DNA of 19,041 nt, from positions 1 through 19,041 of the forward strand of contig JAJRBS010000103.1 of assembly GCA_028679325.1 (NCBI GenBank). Direction: 5' to 3'. The notes under the pieces were generated by a model. It searched no databases, was not told the DNA's origin, and saw only the letters and a list, made by a program, of their open reading frames with translations. Each line of letters starts with the position of its first letter. Within the stretch, counting starts at the first letter, position 1. This document shows positions 1 through 7,577 of this stretch, piece after piece. The position numbers were made by a program, and so were the translations under genes. Source of the stretch: Methanoregulaceae archaeon (GTDB lineage: Archaea > Halobacteriota > Methanomicrobia > Methanomicrobiales > Methanospirillaceae).

Positions 1-924
1 GAAGCGCAGGGATTTTCCCCGGATATCATCTCGACAGACACGGCTGAGAGCGTGGAACATCTCCTCCGGTCCCTTGAAAGCGGTTTGTTTATCGTCGGTC
101 GGGCAGGTTCAACCCATATTGCCGACTTTAGGATGAACGAGACCGAGGTCCCTCATGAACTCCGCCTTCCACGAAGAGAAGGCAGAGTGACCCTCCGCAC
201 ACGGGGAAAGAACAGGGGGGCAGTCTATGTCTTCACTGAAGACCTGCCGGCATCGGCAGCGCATACTGTCGTAGGCCAGGTTGTTCATGGGGTCGAGCTC
301 GCCCGCCTCGCCCGGGAGGGCGAAACATTCTGTGTCTCGCTTCGGCCGCCGAGATTCGACCTCATCGGGATGATGGTGCCGGAGGCCGAGCACCTGGCCA
401 GAGAACGGGGGATCGACCCTCTCATCGATGCGCCGGGGGGGGATCGTATCGTCGTTGACCAGGAACCGGGGACCACGCTCGAGTGTCTTTTCGCAAAAAA
501 GACCCTCCTGACAACCGTGCCTCTCGACCAGGTAATAGATATCTCTCTTGATGATGCCCATGCACCGCTATCCTGCGAAACGTTTCGGAAGCTGACCGGC
601 CTCAACCTCCACCATGTCGGTCGGCTTCCCTTCTTCTTCCACTTCGAGGATGTCTACCTCTTCAAACCCGACATCCCAAAATGGGTCAGCCTGATACCGG
701 AGAATACTCCTGGAGAGACCGTTGCGGCATTATCCCTGGCCATCACCAACGACTCGAGAAGGGGAGCAGGACTGGTGGGTGTCAGGATCACAGATAACAG
801 CGAGTTCGGTCCAACCTCGGAACCATTTGAAGGGACAAACATCATCGGCAGAGTCCTTCAGCCGGAAAAACTGTCGGGGCTCAAAGAGAAACAACCCGTC
901 TTCATCAGGGAAGTGAGATCATGA
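1..924 (+). CDS. mmp3: Methanogenesis marker protein 3 (UPF0288 family), 3' part
   Basis: The frame is open from base 1 with no stop, so the gene starts outside the window; 307 codons are visible of a family that is usually around 500 residues. Recognisable blocks are the PRRFDLIG-like stretch (here PPRFDLIGMM), a cysteine in LSCETFRKLTG, and the C-terminal GVRITDNSEFGPTSEPFEGTN block typical of UPF0288. Mmp3 was found with McrC, Mmp7, Mmp17 and the ATPase AtwA in the component that reductively activates nickel F430 of methyl-coenzyme M reductase in the cytoplasm; this is known for the family, not shown here. The stop overlaps the mmp6 start (ATGA at 921-924), so the two are translationally coupled. 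An internal ATG-like start near base 52 is only an artefact of the window edge. Confidence 0.9.
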   Translation, partial: EAQGFSPDIISTDTAESVEHLLRSLESGLFIVGRAGSTHIADFRMNETEVPHELRLPRREGRVTLRTRGKNRGAVYVFTEDLPASAAHTVVGQVVHGVELARLAREGETFCVSLRPPRFDLIGMMVPEAEHLARERGIDPLIDAPGGDRIVVDQEPGTTLECLFAKKTLLTTVPLDQVIDISLDDAHAPLSCETFRKLTGLNLHHVGRLPFFFHFEDVYLFKPDIPKWVSLIPENTPGETVAALSLAITNDSRRGAGLVGVRITDNSEFGPTSEPFEGTNIIGRVLQPEKLSGLKEKQPVFIREVRS

Positions 925-1385
925 CGGCGTACCAGCCGACACACAAAGGGACGGTGACAAAGTATGTTTTTGTCGAATCTCCTGATATGACCCCGGCGGA
1001 CCTTGCCATCAGGGCCTACGAGATCTCCCCAGGGGTCATGATCAAAGAGACCTGTTTTGGCCTCCAGATAACCGGAAAGGCGGAAGAGGTCGAGAGTATC
1101 ATCTCCCGCTTAAGAGAGCTCGATCCCACGCATATATTCGTAAAAGATCGGGGATTTCCACCCGGGGATCCCCGTCGGTGCCGGGCAAACCTGGGCGGTG
1201 CACGTCCCGGTTTCTTCGGGCATGAATTCGAGGTCTCCCTTATCGGCCGCATCTCAAAAGGCCTCGAGATGCTCCCGGAAAGGGTAAAATCCGGTCAGCC
1301 GGCCTGCCCGCCACGTCCTCCCAGCCGGACCGGCCTCGATGCCAGGAGACTGAAGAAGATTATTGAAAAAACCGAGGAGACCTGA
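921..1385 (+). CDS. mmp6: Methanogenesis marker protein 6
   Basis: A 154-residue protein matching methanogenesis marker protein 6. The core is residues 10-120, with the KETCFGLQITG block (Cys45), a DRGFPPGDPRRCRANLGGAR-type block (Cys87) and GFFGHEFE. The last 30 residues are proline- and lysine-rich and look disordered. The family is confined to methanogens and relatives; its biochemical role is not established. Its place between mmp3 and mmp5 in an operon with known MCR activation factors suggests a role in maturing or activating MCR, which is inference. It begins by a 4-base overlap with mmp3 and ends 3 bases before mmp5. Confidence 0.88.
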   Translation: MTAYQPTHKGTVTKYVFVESPDMTPADLAIRAYEISPGVMIKETCFGLQITGKAEEVESIISRLRELDPTHIFVKDRGFPPGDPRRCRANLGGARPGFFGHEFEVSLIGRISKGLEMLPERVKSGQPACPPRPPSRTGLDARRLKKIIEKTEET

Positions 1386-1388
1386 TCA

Positions 1389-1838
1389 ATGGCAAAAGTG
1401 TTCATCTACCCGACAACAAGCCTCATCCTCTCAGATCTCGTAGCACGGTTCGGGCACACTCCCCTCTCCGCTGCACTCCAGGTCCGGGAAAGGATTCAGA
1501 CCCCGGGCCTCGAGTCCCCACCGCTCCAGATAACACCAGAAGACCCGAAGAAAGGACTCAGGTATGCAGCCGTTGAAGTCCCTTCGGGAGTCCGTGGTCG
1601 GATGGCCCTCTACGGCCCGATGATTGAAGAGGCCGAGGCCGCCATCATCATCCATGATGCAGACTATTCCTTCGGATGCATGGGATGCGCACGGACCAAC
1701 GAACTGATCCAGTTCCTTCTGCGGAAGAAAGGGATCCCGATTCTTGACCTTCGGTATCCGCGGACCGATGAAGAGGGAGTCGAATTCGTGGCCGCGATCC
1801 AGGAATTCCTGAAGAGCCTGCCCGGAGGTAGCCCATGA
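1389..1838 (+). CDS. mmp5: Methanogenesis marker protein 5
   Basis: A 149-residue protein of the methanogenesis marker 5 family. Its most striking feature is C97-x-x-C100 in SFGCMGCARTNEL, which follows a hydrophobic strand (residues 84-88, AAIII) and precedes a helix and a second strand (GIPILDL, 115-121). This layout recurs in the N-terminal extension of Mmp15 in the same operon and resembles the C-terminal part of HgdB/BcrC-type 2-hydroxyacyl-CoA dehydratase subunits, so it may bind an iron-sulfur cluster; that is inference. A Shine-Dalgarno-like GGAGA lies about 8 bases before the ATG. The stop overlaps the mmp15 ATG by 4 bases. The actual reaction is unknown. Confidence 0.88.
   Translation: MAKVFIYPTTSLILSDLVARFGHTPLSAALQVRERIQTPGLESPPLQITPEDPKKGLRYAAVEVPSGVRGRMALYGPMIEEAEAAIIIHDADYSFGCMGCARTNELIQFLLRKKGIPILDLRYPRTDEEGVEFVAAIQEFLKSLPGGSP
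1824..1829 (+). promoter_or_regulatory. Strong Shine-Dalgarno (GGAGGT) for mmp15
   Basis: GGAGGT lies 5 bases before the ATG at 1835, inside the end of mmp5. It fixes the mmp15 start and predicts efficient re-initiation after mmp5. Confidence 0.7.
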
Positions 1839-3067
1839 GCAAAGTAAGGATCGCCCAGCTCTCCTGTGGCCCCGAATATAGCGGGGTCCAGAAAGAGATC
1901 GAAGAGGCCGCGAGGGCGGTCGATGCGGAACTATTCTATCCTGATATCCGGCTGGAAGATATCCGATCGGGATTCGATAGTTTCGGACTTGACGTCAGAA
2001 GCCCGGACCTCCGGCTCTCGATCGCCCGGGCCCGGGCACTTGTAGAGGGCAAGATTGAGGCCGACGCGGTCTTCATCGCAACCTGTTTCCGATGCGCCGA
2101 GGCCGCCATAGTCAGAAATGAACTCCGCCGATATATAGCTGAGAACTCGAAACTGCCGGTCGTCAGCTATTCTTTCACCGAAAGGACCACTGCCGGAACC
2201 CTCCTGACCCGCATGGAGGCCCTCACCACCATTGCCCGGCGAAGAGCACTTCTGGCCCGTGAGATACAGGAAGGGCTCACCCTGGGTATCGATAGCGGAT
2301 CAAGCACCACCAAAGCGGTAGTTATGCGGGACAACCAAATCATCGGCACCGGATGGCTGCCGACAACCGGTGTCCTGGCGAGTGCTGAGAGTGCAATAGA
2401 GCTGGCCCTCCAACAGGCTGGTGTCAAGAGATCTGAAATCCAGGCCGTTGGGACAACAGGATACGGCCGGTTCCTTGTCGGTGAGAAGATAAAGGCAGAC
2501 CTCATTCAGGAAGAACTGACCGTCAACTCGAAGGGGGCAGTCTACCTCGCAGACACCCAGCACGGACCGTCAACGGTCATCGATATCGGGGGAATGGATA
2601 ACAAGGCCATCAGCGTCCAGGACGGAATTCCCGGGACCTTCACCATGGGAGGGATCTGTGCAGGGGCCAGCGGGAGGTTTCTCGAGATGACCGCAAAGAG
2701 GCTCGGGGTGGACATCACCGAACTCGGGCCGCTTGCCCTCAAGGGCATGGCGAAGAAGGTCCCCATGAACAGCTACTGCATCGTATTCGGCACCCAGAGC
2801 CTTGTCAATGCTCTTGCGGCCGGGAGTACTCCCGAGGACGTCGCCGCGGCAGCCTGTCACTCCGTGGCAGAACAGGTCTTTGAGCAGCAGCTGCAGGAGA
2901 TCGATATCAAGACCCCCGTGATCATGGTGGGGGGGACTTCTCTCATCGAGGGCCTGGTGAAGGCCATGGGGGACCTCCTCCAGGTCGAGATCGTGGTGCC
3001 TCACCATTCGCAATATATCGGTGCCGTAGGCTCGGCCCTCCTGGCCTCGGGTTTCATCAAGGGATAA
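1835..3067 (+). CDS. mmp15: Methanogenesis marker protein 15, BadF/HgdC-type ATPase with iron-sulfur cysteines
   Basis: A 410-residue two-part protein. Residues 148-410 are a BadF/BadG/BcrA/HgdC activator ATPase of the ASKHA fold: phosphate-1 loop GIDSGSSTTK (151-160), adenosine and connect motifs around TTGYGR (207-212) and IDIGGMDNK (249-257), Cys275 in GGICAGASGRFLE, Cys315 in MNSYCIVFG, and a late GGTS. In HgdC-type activators the two equivalent cysteines from each monomer hold one [4Fe-4S] cluster across the dimer, and ATP hydrolysis drives a low-potential electron out; both are kept here. Residues 1-145 are an extension absent from plain activators, with Cys11, C84-x-x-C87, and a TLLTRMEAL block resembling HgdB-family subunits. 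The likely role is ATP-driven electron delivery in MCR activation; this is inferred from family and operon. Confidence 0.88.
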   Translation: MSKVRIAQLSCGPEYSGVQKEIEEAARAVDAELFYPDIRLEDIRSGFDSFGLDVRSPDLRLSIARARALVEGKIEADAVFIATCFRCAEAAIVRNELRRYIAENSKLPVVSYSFTERTTAGTLLTRMEALTTIARRRALLAREIQEGLTLGIDSGSSTTKAVVMRDNQIIGTGWLPTTGVLASAESAIELALQQAGVKRSEIQAVGTTGYGRFLVGEKIKADLIQEELTVNSKGAVYLADTQHGPSTVIDIGGMDNKAISVQDGIPGTFTMGGICAGASGRFLEMTAKRLGVDITELGPLALKGMAKKVPMNSYCIVFGTQSLVNALAAGSTPEDVAAAACHSVAEQVFEQQLQEIDIKTPVIMVGGTSLIEGLVKAMGDLLQVEIVVPHHSQYIGAVGSALLASGFIKG

Positions 3068-3071
3068 TGAC

Positions 3072-3653
3072 ATGGATGCCGTTGAATATTTCGAGGTGGA
3101 ATGTCCGGAGAAGACCGGTGGCGACTATTACCGCCGTATCGCAGATGTCGTGCTCCTCGATCATAACCTCATACGGGTTGTCAGAAAACTGCATATCTTC
3201 ATTGATCCGAGGATTCCTCTCTTCGTTGCAACGGGAGTTACGCGGAAGCTGCCAGGCGTGGTTCGCATACGGGACTTTGCAGATGTCAATGTGCAGGAGC
3301 AGAAAGTGACCATCTCCCTCGGGGAAGAGACCTATCTTGCCCCTCTGCTGAAGATCCTCTGGGGGAGGTATGGGAAGGAGAAGATCGAGCAGCCGGATCG
3401 GTTCACCATCGTTATCAGGAGCGAAGGAGCCGAGCTCAAAGAAATCGAGGATATACCGGTCTACGATCCGACTGAGTCGCTCTACAAGGATCTCATCTAT
3501 GCCATGCAGGTGATCCAGCCCGAAGGATTTAAAGTAAGACGCCAGTATTACGGGAAAGAGAAGTTTTACCTGGTGGCGAGCGAGAACACCCTGCCCGAAA
3601 ATGTCGAGGAGATCGTCCGGGAGAAATTTGCCCTGATGGGGGAGACCCTGTGA
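3072..3653 (+). CDS. mmp17: Methanogenesis marker protein 17
   Basis: A 193-residue protein matching methanogenesis marker 17, at the usual family length. The N-terminal block FEVECPEKTGG carries the only cysteine (Cys9), and the middle reads IADVVLLDHNLIRVVRKLHIFIDPRIP in segments typical of the family. There is no signal peptide or membrane segment. Mmp17 is a known part of the MCR activation component with McrC, Mmp3 and Mmp7. The ATG lies 4 bases after the mmp15 stop, and AAGGGA just upstream can serve as a ribosome site. The stop overlaps the GTG of mmp7 by 4 bases. A competing frame starting at 3067 is a shadow. Confidence 0.9.
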   Translation: MDAVEYFEVECPEKTGGDYYRRIADVVLLDHNLIRVVRKLHIFIDPRIPLFVATGVTRKLPGVVRIRDFADVNVQEQKVTISLGEETYLAPLLKILWGRYGKEKIEQPDRFTIVIRSEGAELKEIEDIPVYDPTESLYKDLIYAMQVIQPEGFKVRRQYYGKEKFYLVASENTLPENVEEIVREKFALMGETL

Positions 3654-4588
3654 ACCTTGTCCCGGTCACCTACAAGGGAGGGATCTATCGACACGATGAG
3701 ATCATGGATCTGATAGAGGATCTCGGGGGGTACGTCATCCAGAAGCATGTCCTTGCCCAGGAAGTGGTCCTCCAGGCCCTGGTCCCAAAGGATGATATCC
3801 CCCTGATCGCATCCATCGCCCGTCCCCTGACCGGAGAGATTGTTCCTTCTCCCCTGGTGGGAACGGAGATAGCCGTCGTAACTATGAGCCTCGAGATACA
3901 CCACCTGCCGCATGCTTCCTGTGATGTTGCAGAGTACATACGGAGAAACGGGGCTAAAACCAACATGGTAGGGCTCTCCCGTGGGTTTGGGAAACGCATC
4001 GCCCAGCTGAATGACGAAGAGAGAGACGTGATCAACGAGCACGACCTTGTAATCTTCCTCCTCGGTGACTTCCAGACGTGTATCCAGCACAAGTTCCCTG
4101 TTCTCCGGAGGGGTATAACCATACCCATCGTCATCAGCGGGGGGCCGGACAAAGAGACCCTGCAGAAGATCATCGATCCCCCGGTGGATGGCTACGTTGG
4201 CAATGTCGGGCGTTTCATGCACCGGACCAAGGAGTCGGAGGAACTCGAAAAACTCGACGAGGTTGTATCTGAAATCACCCGTGTTCTTGAGAACAAACGG
4301 GAAGAGATGTCAAAAGACCCCCCGTCAGTCTCCCCTGCCAGGCTTATGGACGTGATAAACGAACAGGTTGAGGAGATACACGACGTCCTCTCGCCGACCC
4401 CTGTTACCGTCCAGATGATGGGTCTCCGGGTGAAGCTTCCCTATGACACCTTTGCACCGGTTCTCCGGAAACTGACCCTGGAAGGGGAAGTGAAGGTCGG
4501 CGAGGTTGCAGATGTTGTGCCCTCACGGATGCGTGACTATATCCTGATCCGTATCAAGCCCTTCTCTGAAACAAACATCATGGTTTAA
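3650..4588 (+). CDS. mmp7: Methanogenesis marker protein 7
   Basis: A 312-residue protein of the methanogenesis marker 7 family and the last gene of the operon. It starts at GTG, overlaps mmp17 by 4 bases, and has GGGGGAG 5 bases upstream, which supports this start. Landmarks are the N-terminal YKGGIYRHDE block, Cys91 in HHLPHASCDVAEYI, the HDLVIFLLGDFQTC segment ending in Cys144, IPIVISGGPD, and a C-terminal half with a coiled-coil-like helix (residues 210-245). Mmp7 is a known component of the MCR activation complex. Cys91 and Cys144 are candidate metal-cluster ligands, which is inference. A T-run right after the stop ends the transcript. Confidence 0.9.
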   Translation: MNLVPVTYKGGIYRHDEIMDLIEDLGGYVIQKHVLAQEVVLQALVPKDDIPLIASIARPLTGEIVPSPLVGTEIAVVTMSLEIHHLPHASCDVAEYIRRNGAKTNMVGLSRGFGKRIAQLNDEERDVINEHDLVIFLLGDFQTCIQHKFPVLRRGITIPIVISGGPDKETLQKIIDPPVDGYVGNVGRFMHRTKESEELEKLDEVVSEITRVLENKREEMSKDPPSVSPARLMDVINEQVEEIHDVLSPTPVTVQMMGLRVKLPYDTFAPVLRKLTLEGEVKVGEVADVVPSRMRDYILIRIKPFSETNIMV

Positions 4589-4599
4589 TCTCTTTTTTT
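4589..4599 (+). terminator. Oligo-T terminator after the mmp operon
   Basis: CTCTTTTTTT with seven T (4593-4599) starts a few bases after the mmp7 stop. Oligo-T runs are the main intrinsic terminators in archaea. The next gene converges and its stop codon lies inside this run. Confidence 0.6.
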
Positions 4600-5128
4600 A
4601 CTGGGCTACCTCTGCTGCCAACCCGTAATACTGGTATGCATCTGTTCGGAGAGAGGTGGTTGTATAGTGCCAGGTCATTCCTGCAGGAAGGTACTCGATT
4701 TCTGCTTCCACATTCCCGAGCACGTTCCCGCTTGCGTCGAACAGGTGATAGGTCACATGAAGGTACCTGAGGTTCGAGGGGCCGTCATTCTTCAGTCTTC
4801 CCTCGATAAAGACAGCACCAGCGCCGTCACGCTTTGCTAAAGAATCAATATAGGTAATGCGGTAATCGGGAGGTGCTTCATAGGGGACAAGCCCAAACGA
4901 CCGCATGACGTAACCTGACGGCCTGTCCTCCAGTCTCACCTCACCGGCCGGTGTTCCGCTGGCCGTCGGCTGAATTACACCCGATTCTCCTGTCGGGGTC
5001 GCGGCCGGTTGTTCAGGTGGGGCTGAAGGGTACGGCTCCATACATCCGCTTGAAAGAAGACAGACAGAAAGCAACAACACAAGTGACAATGCCGGTATGA
5101 AAAAAGAGGCCTTCGGGACAGATTCCAT
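4598..5128 (-). CDS. Secreted lipoprotein with FxLYD-type domain
   Basis: A membrane-anchored, extracellular lipoprotein of unknown role. From the ATG at 5128 (176 residues) it has a basic start, a hydrophobic segment of about 20 residues, and the lipobox LLSSGC with Cys29 as the lipidation site. A proline-, alanine- and threonine-rich linker follows (to about residue 60). The C-terminal 110 residues resemble an FxLYD domain: VFIEGRLKNDGPSNL, YLHVTYHLFD, and an AGMTWHY block. A GTG at 5149 would add seven residues, but a TATA-like box 27 bases upstream of the ATG would then leave no room for a leader, so the ATG is preferred. It is convergent with mmp7 and divergent from the CMD gene. The domain match is by eye. 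Confidence 0.75.
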   Translation of the reverse strand: MESVPKASFFIPALSLVLLLSVCLLSSGCMEPYPSAPPEQPAATPTGESGVIQPTASGTPAGEVRLEDRPSGYVMRSFGLVPYEAPPDYRITYIDSLAKRDGAGAVFIEGRLKNDGPSNLRYLHVTYHLFDASGNVLGNVEAEIEYLPAGMTWHYTTTSLRTDAYQYYGLAAEVAQ

Positions 5129-5151
5129 GGTAAACTCATGTTCCCGCACGG

Positions 5152-5159
5152 CTATTAAA
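5152..5159 (-). promoter_or_regulatory. TATA-like box for the lipoprotein gene
   Basis: TTTAATAG on the minus strand is centred about 27 bases upstream of the ATG at 5128, the distance expected for a leaderless transcript. Confidence 0.5.
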
Positions 5160-5209
5160 CTGTGTCGGAGGTCTGCAGGCGTCCGGCCGTGCCTGATAGG
5201 GATAAGGAA

Positions 5210-5231
5210 AGTCCAAAGGACTCTCTTTGGG
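5210..5231. repeat. Overlapping short inverted repeats in a divergent intergenic region
   Basis: AGTCC-aaa-GGACT and CCAAAG-gactct-CTTTGG overlap each other between the divergent lipoprotein and CMD genes. They could be an operator or could be chance; no known site is recognised. Confidence 0.3.
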
Positions 5232-5273
5232 GATTTTAAGAGACTTTCTCCTTCTTTCTCTCAGGGTTTTCTT

Positions 5274-5281
5274 CATAGTAT
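5274..5281 (+). promoter_or_regulatory. TATA-like box for the CMD-family gene
   Basis: CATAGTAT is centred about 28 bases upstream of the ATG at 5306 and favours that start over the upstream GTG at 5285. A second AT-rich site (TTTTAAGA, near 5234) is the alternative. Confidence 0.4.
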
Positions 5282-5305
5282 CCCGTGACGACCTATACAG
5301 CGTTT

Positions 5306-5752
5306 ATGACCGATCTGGCAGAATTTGAAGAGACCTTAAAAGAGATCAGCGAACGCGGGGGTGAAGAGATGGCCTCCGAATGGATGAAGAACATCGAATG
5401 CGAGTTTGGACGGGCCCCCCTTATCTTCAAGCGGATGGCAGAGCGCCCCGAGGTCCTGATCTCGCACCTGCTCTACAAGGGAACCGTGACCCGTACCAGC
5501 TCCATGGAACCGAAATATGTCGAACTCATCTCCATGGCGGTTGGGGCGGCCCTCAAGTGCCAGCATTGTACCAGCTACCACATGCAGGCGGCAGCAAAAA
5601 AAGGCGCCACACGGGAAGAGATCCTCGAGACGATTCTTATTTCCGGGCTCATATCCAATTCATCCGTGCTTGCTAACGCCTATCGTATCTTTGATGAAAA
5701 AATGGCAGTCTGCTTTCCCTGCGAAAATGACGGTCTGCAGGATCAGGAGTGA
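5306..5752 (+). CDS. Carboxymuconolactone decarboxylase / AhpD-like protein
   Basis: A small cytoplasmic protein of the CMD/AhpD fold, 148 residues from the ATG at 5306 (155 if the GTG at 5285 is used). The family signature is clear: KCQHCTSYHMQAA, that is CxxC followed three residues later by His, then GATREEILET. In AhpD this motif is the redox centre that relays electrons to peroxiredoxins; in other members the substrate is unknown. The C-terminus adds a second CxxC (CFPC) that I do not expect in the plain family. The gene stands alone, divergent from the lipoprotein and convergent with the radical SAM gene, so context does not identify its partner. Confidence 0.85.
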   Translation: MTDLAEFEETLKEISERGGEEMASEWMKNIECEFGRAPLIFKRMAERPEVLISHLLYKGTVTRTSSMEPKYVELISMAVGAALKCQHCTSYHMQAAAKKGATREEILETILISGLISNSSVLANAYRIFDEKMAVCFPCENDGLQDQE

Positions 5753-5782
5753 ACCACAAGTCTGCTCTCCATCCATTTATCC

Positions 5783-5789
5783 TTTTTTT
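5783..5789 (+). terminator. Oligo-T terminator after the CMD-family gene
   Basis: Seven T in a row lie about 30 bases after the stop at 5752 and abut the stop of the convergent radical SAM gene. Confidence 0.5.
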
Positions 5790-7577
5790 CTATCTTCTCG
5801 GCGGAATAAGGCACTTTTCACCGTAGCCTATGAGGTCCCCCCGCCCGGCACGGCGAAGCCCTTCCTCGACCAGGTCACGGTTCCGGGCATCCCTGAAGTG
5901 AAGCAGAGCCCGCTGGATCTTCTTCTCGCGATCCCGGGGAACATGGAGTGGTTGCAGGTTGCCAGGATCGAGCCCCGTGTGGTACATGCAGGTCGACAGG
6001 GTCATGGGGGTCGGCGTAAAGTCCTGCACCTGTTCCGTGTAAAGGTCCTCATCACGGATGAACTCGGCAAGCTCCACCATGTCCTTAAGGGAGCAGCCCG
6101 GGTGCCCTGACATGAAGTAGGGGAGCAGATAGAGCCGTTTCTTTCCTGTTCCCTGGAGGGCTTCGAAACGCTCCCGGAAAGAAAGAAAGACCTCTGCTGA
6201 CGGCTTTCCCATACAGTCTGTCACTTCCTTTGAGATATGTTCCGGGGCTATCTTGAGGTGCCCGGAGATGTGGTGGGTACAGAGATCCCCGAGGATAGCT
6301 GAATCATGGGGGCCGAACAGGTCGTACCGGACGCCAGAACTCACGAAAACCTTGCGGACCCCGGGAATATCCCGGAGGATCCGGAGCATCTTCCCCCACG
6401 GTTCAAGGGACCGTTCGAGGCTGGAGCATTCAAGACAGGAGCGATCCCGGCAGGTCCCGTGTATCTCCCATTGCCGGCAGAACATGCCGTACATGTTCGC
6501 CGTCGGCCCGCCGGCATCCTGGACAATACCCTTCCACCCGGGAAGGCGGGTCATCATCCTCACCTCCCGCACCAGTGATTCACTGCTCCGGCTCTGAATG
6601 ATGCAACCCTGGTGGCAGGAGAGGGCGCAGAATTTGCAGTTCCCAAAACACCCCCGGTGGGTGACCAGGGAGAACTTCACGGGTTCGAGCGCAGGGACGG
6701 CTTCCCGGTAGGAGGGGTGCTCAGTCCTCGTAAACGGAAGTTCGTACAGGAGGTCCAGTTCCTTCGTGGACAGAGGCCGGGCGGGAGTGTTCTGGATTAT
6801 GGCAGCTTTGGGATGCTGCTGGATAAGTTGTCGGCCCCGTACCGGGTCCTGCTCTTCAGCCATCATCCGACAGGCTCGTCCGAAGGCCTCACCGCTCTCT
6901 GTGACTTCCCGGAAGGAAGGAAGGATCACGGCTTCTGATACCGGATCCCGGCACTCCTTCACTCCTTCCCTGTACATCGTTCCCGGGATATCGCGGACAT
7001 CCCGTATCTCTTCGCCATCTGAAAGGCGCCGTGCCGCGTCGCAGAGGGCTCGCTCCCCCATCCCGAAGACGAGAAGGTCCGCAGGGGCATCGGCAAGGAT
7101 AGACTGGCGTACTTTGTCAGACCAGTAGTCGTAATGCGCAAAGCGCCTCAGGCTGGCCTCTATTCCTCCCAGGATAATCGGGGTATCAGGGAAGAGGGCA
7201 TGGAGCCGGTCGGCATACACGAGAGCCGCCCGGTCCGGCCTCTTTCTTTTTCCACCGGGAGAGTAGACATCCCCCGACCTCTGCTTCTTCGCCGGGGTGT
7301 AGTGGTTAACCATCGGATCCACGGCACCGGACGAGACGGCAAAGAACAGGCGGGGAGCCCCCAGGCGTTTGAAATCTTCAGCCCGGGTCCAGTCGGGCTG
7401 GGGGATGATCGCCGTCGGGTATCCTTTCTCCCAGAGTGCCCTTCCCAGCAGGGCTGAGGCAAACGAAGGGTGATCGACGTATGCGTCCCCGGAAACGATG
7501 ATGACATCGAAGCTGTCGATCCCGAGCCCGATTCCTTCCTCCCGTGTCAGGGGAAGGAAGAGAGGCTGCCTTTTCAT
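5790..7577 (-). CDS. ygiQ: YgiQ family radical SAM protein
   Basis: A 595-residue protein of the YgiQ (UPF0313) family. The N-terminal half is the B12-binding-like region of this family, with the FDVIIVSGDAYVDHPSF opening and LFFAVSSGAVD and ILGGIEASLRR blocks. The radical SAM core begins near residue 300: C310-x3-C314-x2-C317 in THRGCFGNCKFC would bind the [4Fe-4S] cluster and S-adenosylmethionine. Further cysteines (C321, C325 and a group at 367-384) are typical of the family. Length is slightly under the usual 600-700 residues because the C-terminal tail is short. The substrate is unknown. It starts with an ATGA overlap with the PPC gene, so the two form an operon. Confidence 0.92.
   Translation of the reverse strand: MKRQPLFLPLTREEGIGLGIDSFDVIIVSGDAYVDHPSFASALLGRALWEKGYPTAIIPQPDWTRAEDFKRLGAPRLFFAVSSGAVDPMVNHYTPAKKQRSGDVYSPGGKRKRPDRAALVYADRLHALFPDTPIILGGIEASLRRFAHYDYWSDKVRQSILADAPADLLVFGMGERALCDAARRLSDGEEIRDVRDIPGTMYREGVKECRDPVSEAVILPSFREVTESGEAFGRACRMMAEEQDPVRGRQLIQQHPKAAIIQNTPARPLSTKELDLLYELPFTRTEHPSYREAVPALEPVKFSLVTHRGCFGNCKFCALSCHQGCIIQSRSSESLVREVRMMTRLPGWKGIVQDAGGPTANMYGMFCRQWEIHGTCRDRSCLECSSLERSLEPWGKMLRILRDIPGVRKVFVSSGVRYDLFGPHDSAILGDLCTHHISGHLKIAPEHISKEVTDCMGKPSAEVFLSFRERFEALQGTGKKRLYLLPYFMSGHPGCSLKDMVELAEFIRDEDLYTEQVQDFTPTPMTLSTCMYHTGLDPGNLQPLHVPRDREKKIQRALLHFRDARNRDLVEEGLRRAGRGDLIGYGEKCLIPPRR

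Noticed and set aside
3566..4222. Long antisense frame (218 codons) opposite mmp7
   Set aside because: The plus-strand Mmp7 is a clear family member; the antisense product is compositionally odd and unlike any known family.
5517..6110. 197-codon plus-strand frame across the CMD gene end and the radical SAM gene
   Set aside because: It overlaps two well supported genes in other frames and contains no recognisable domain.
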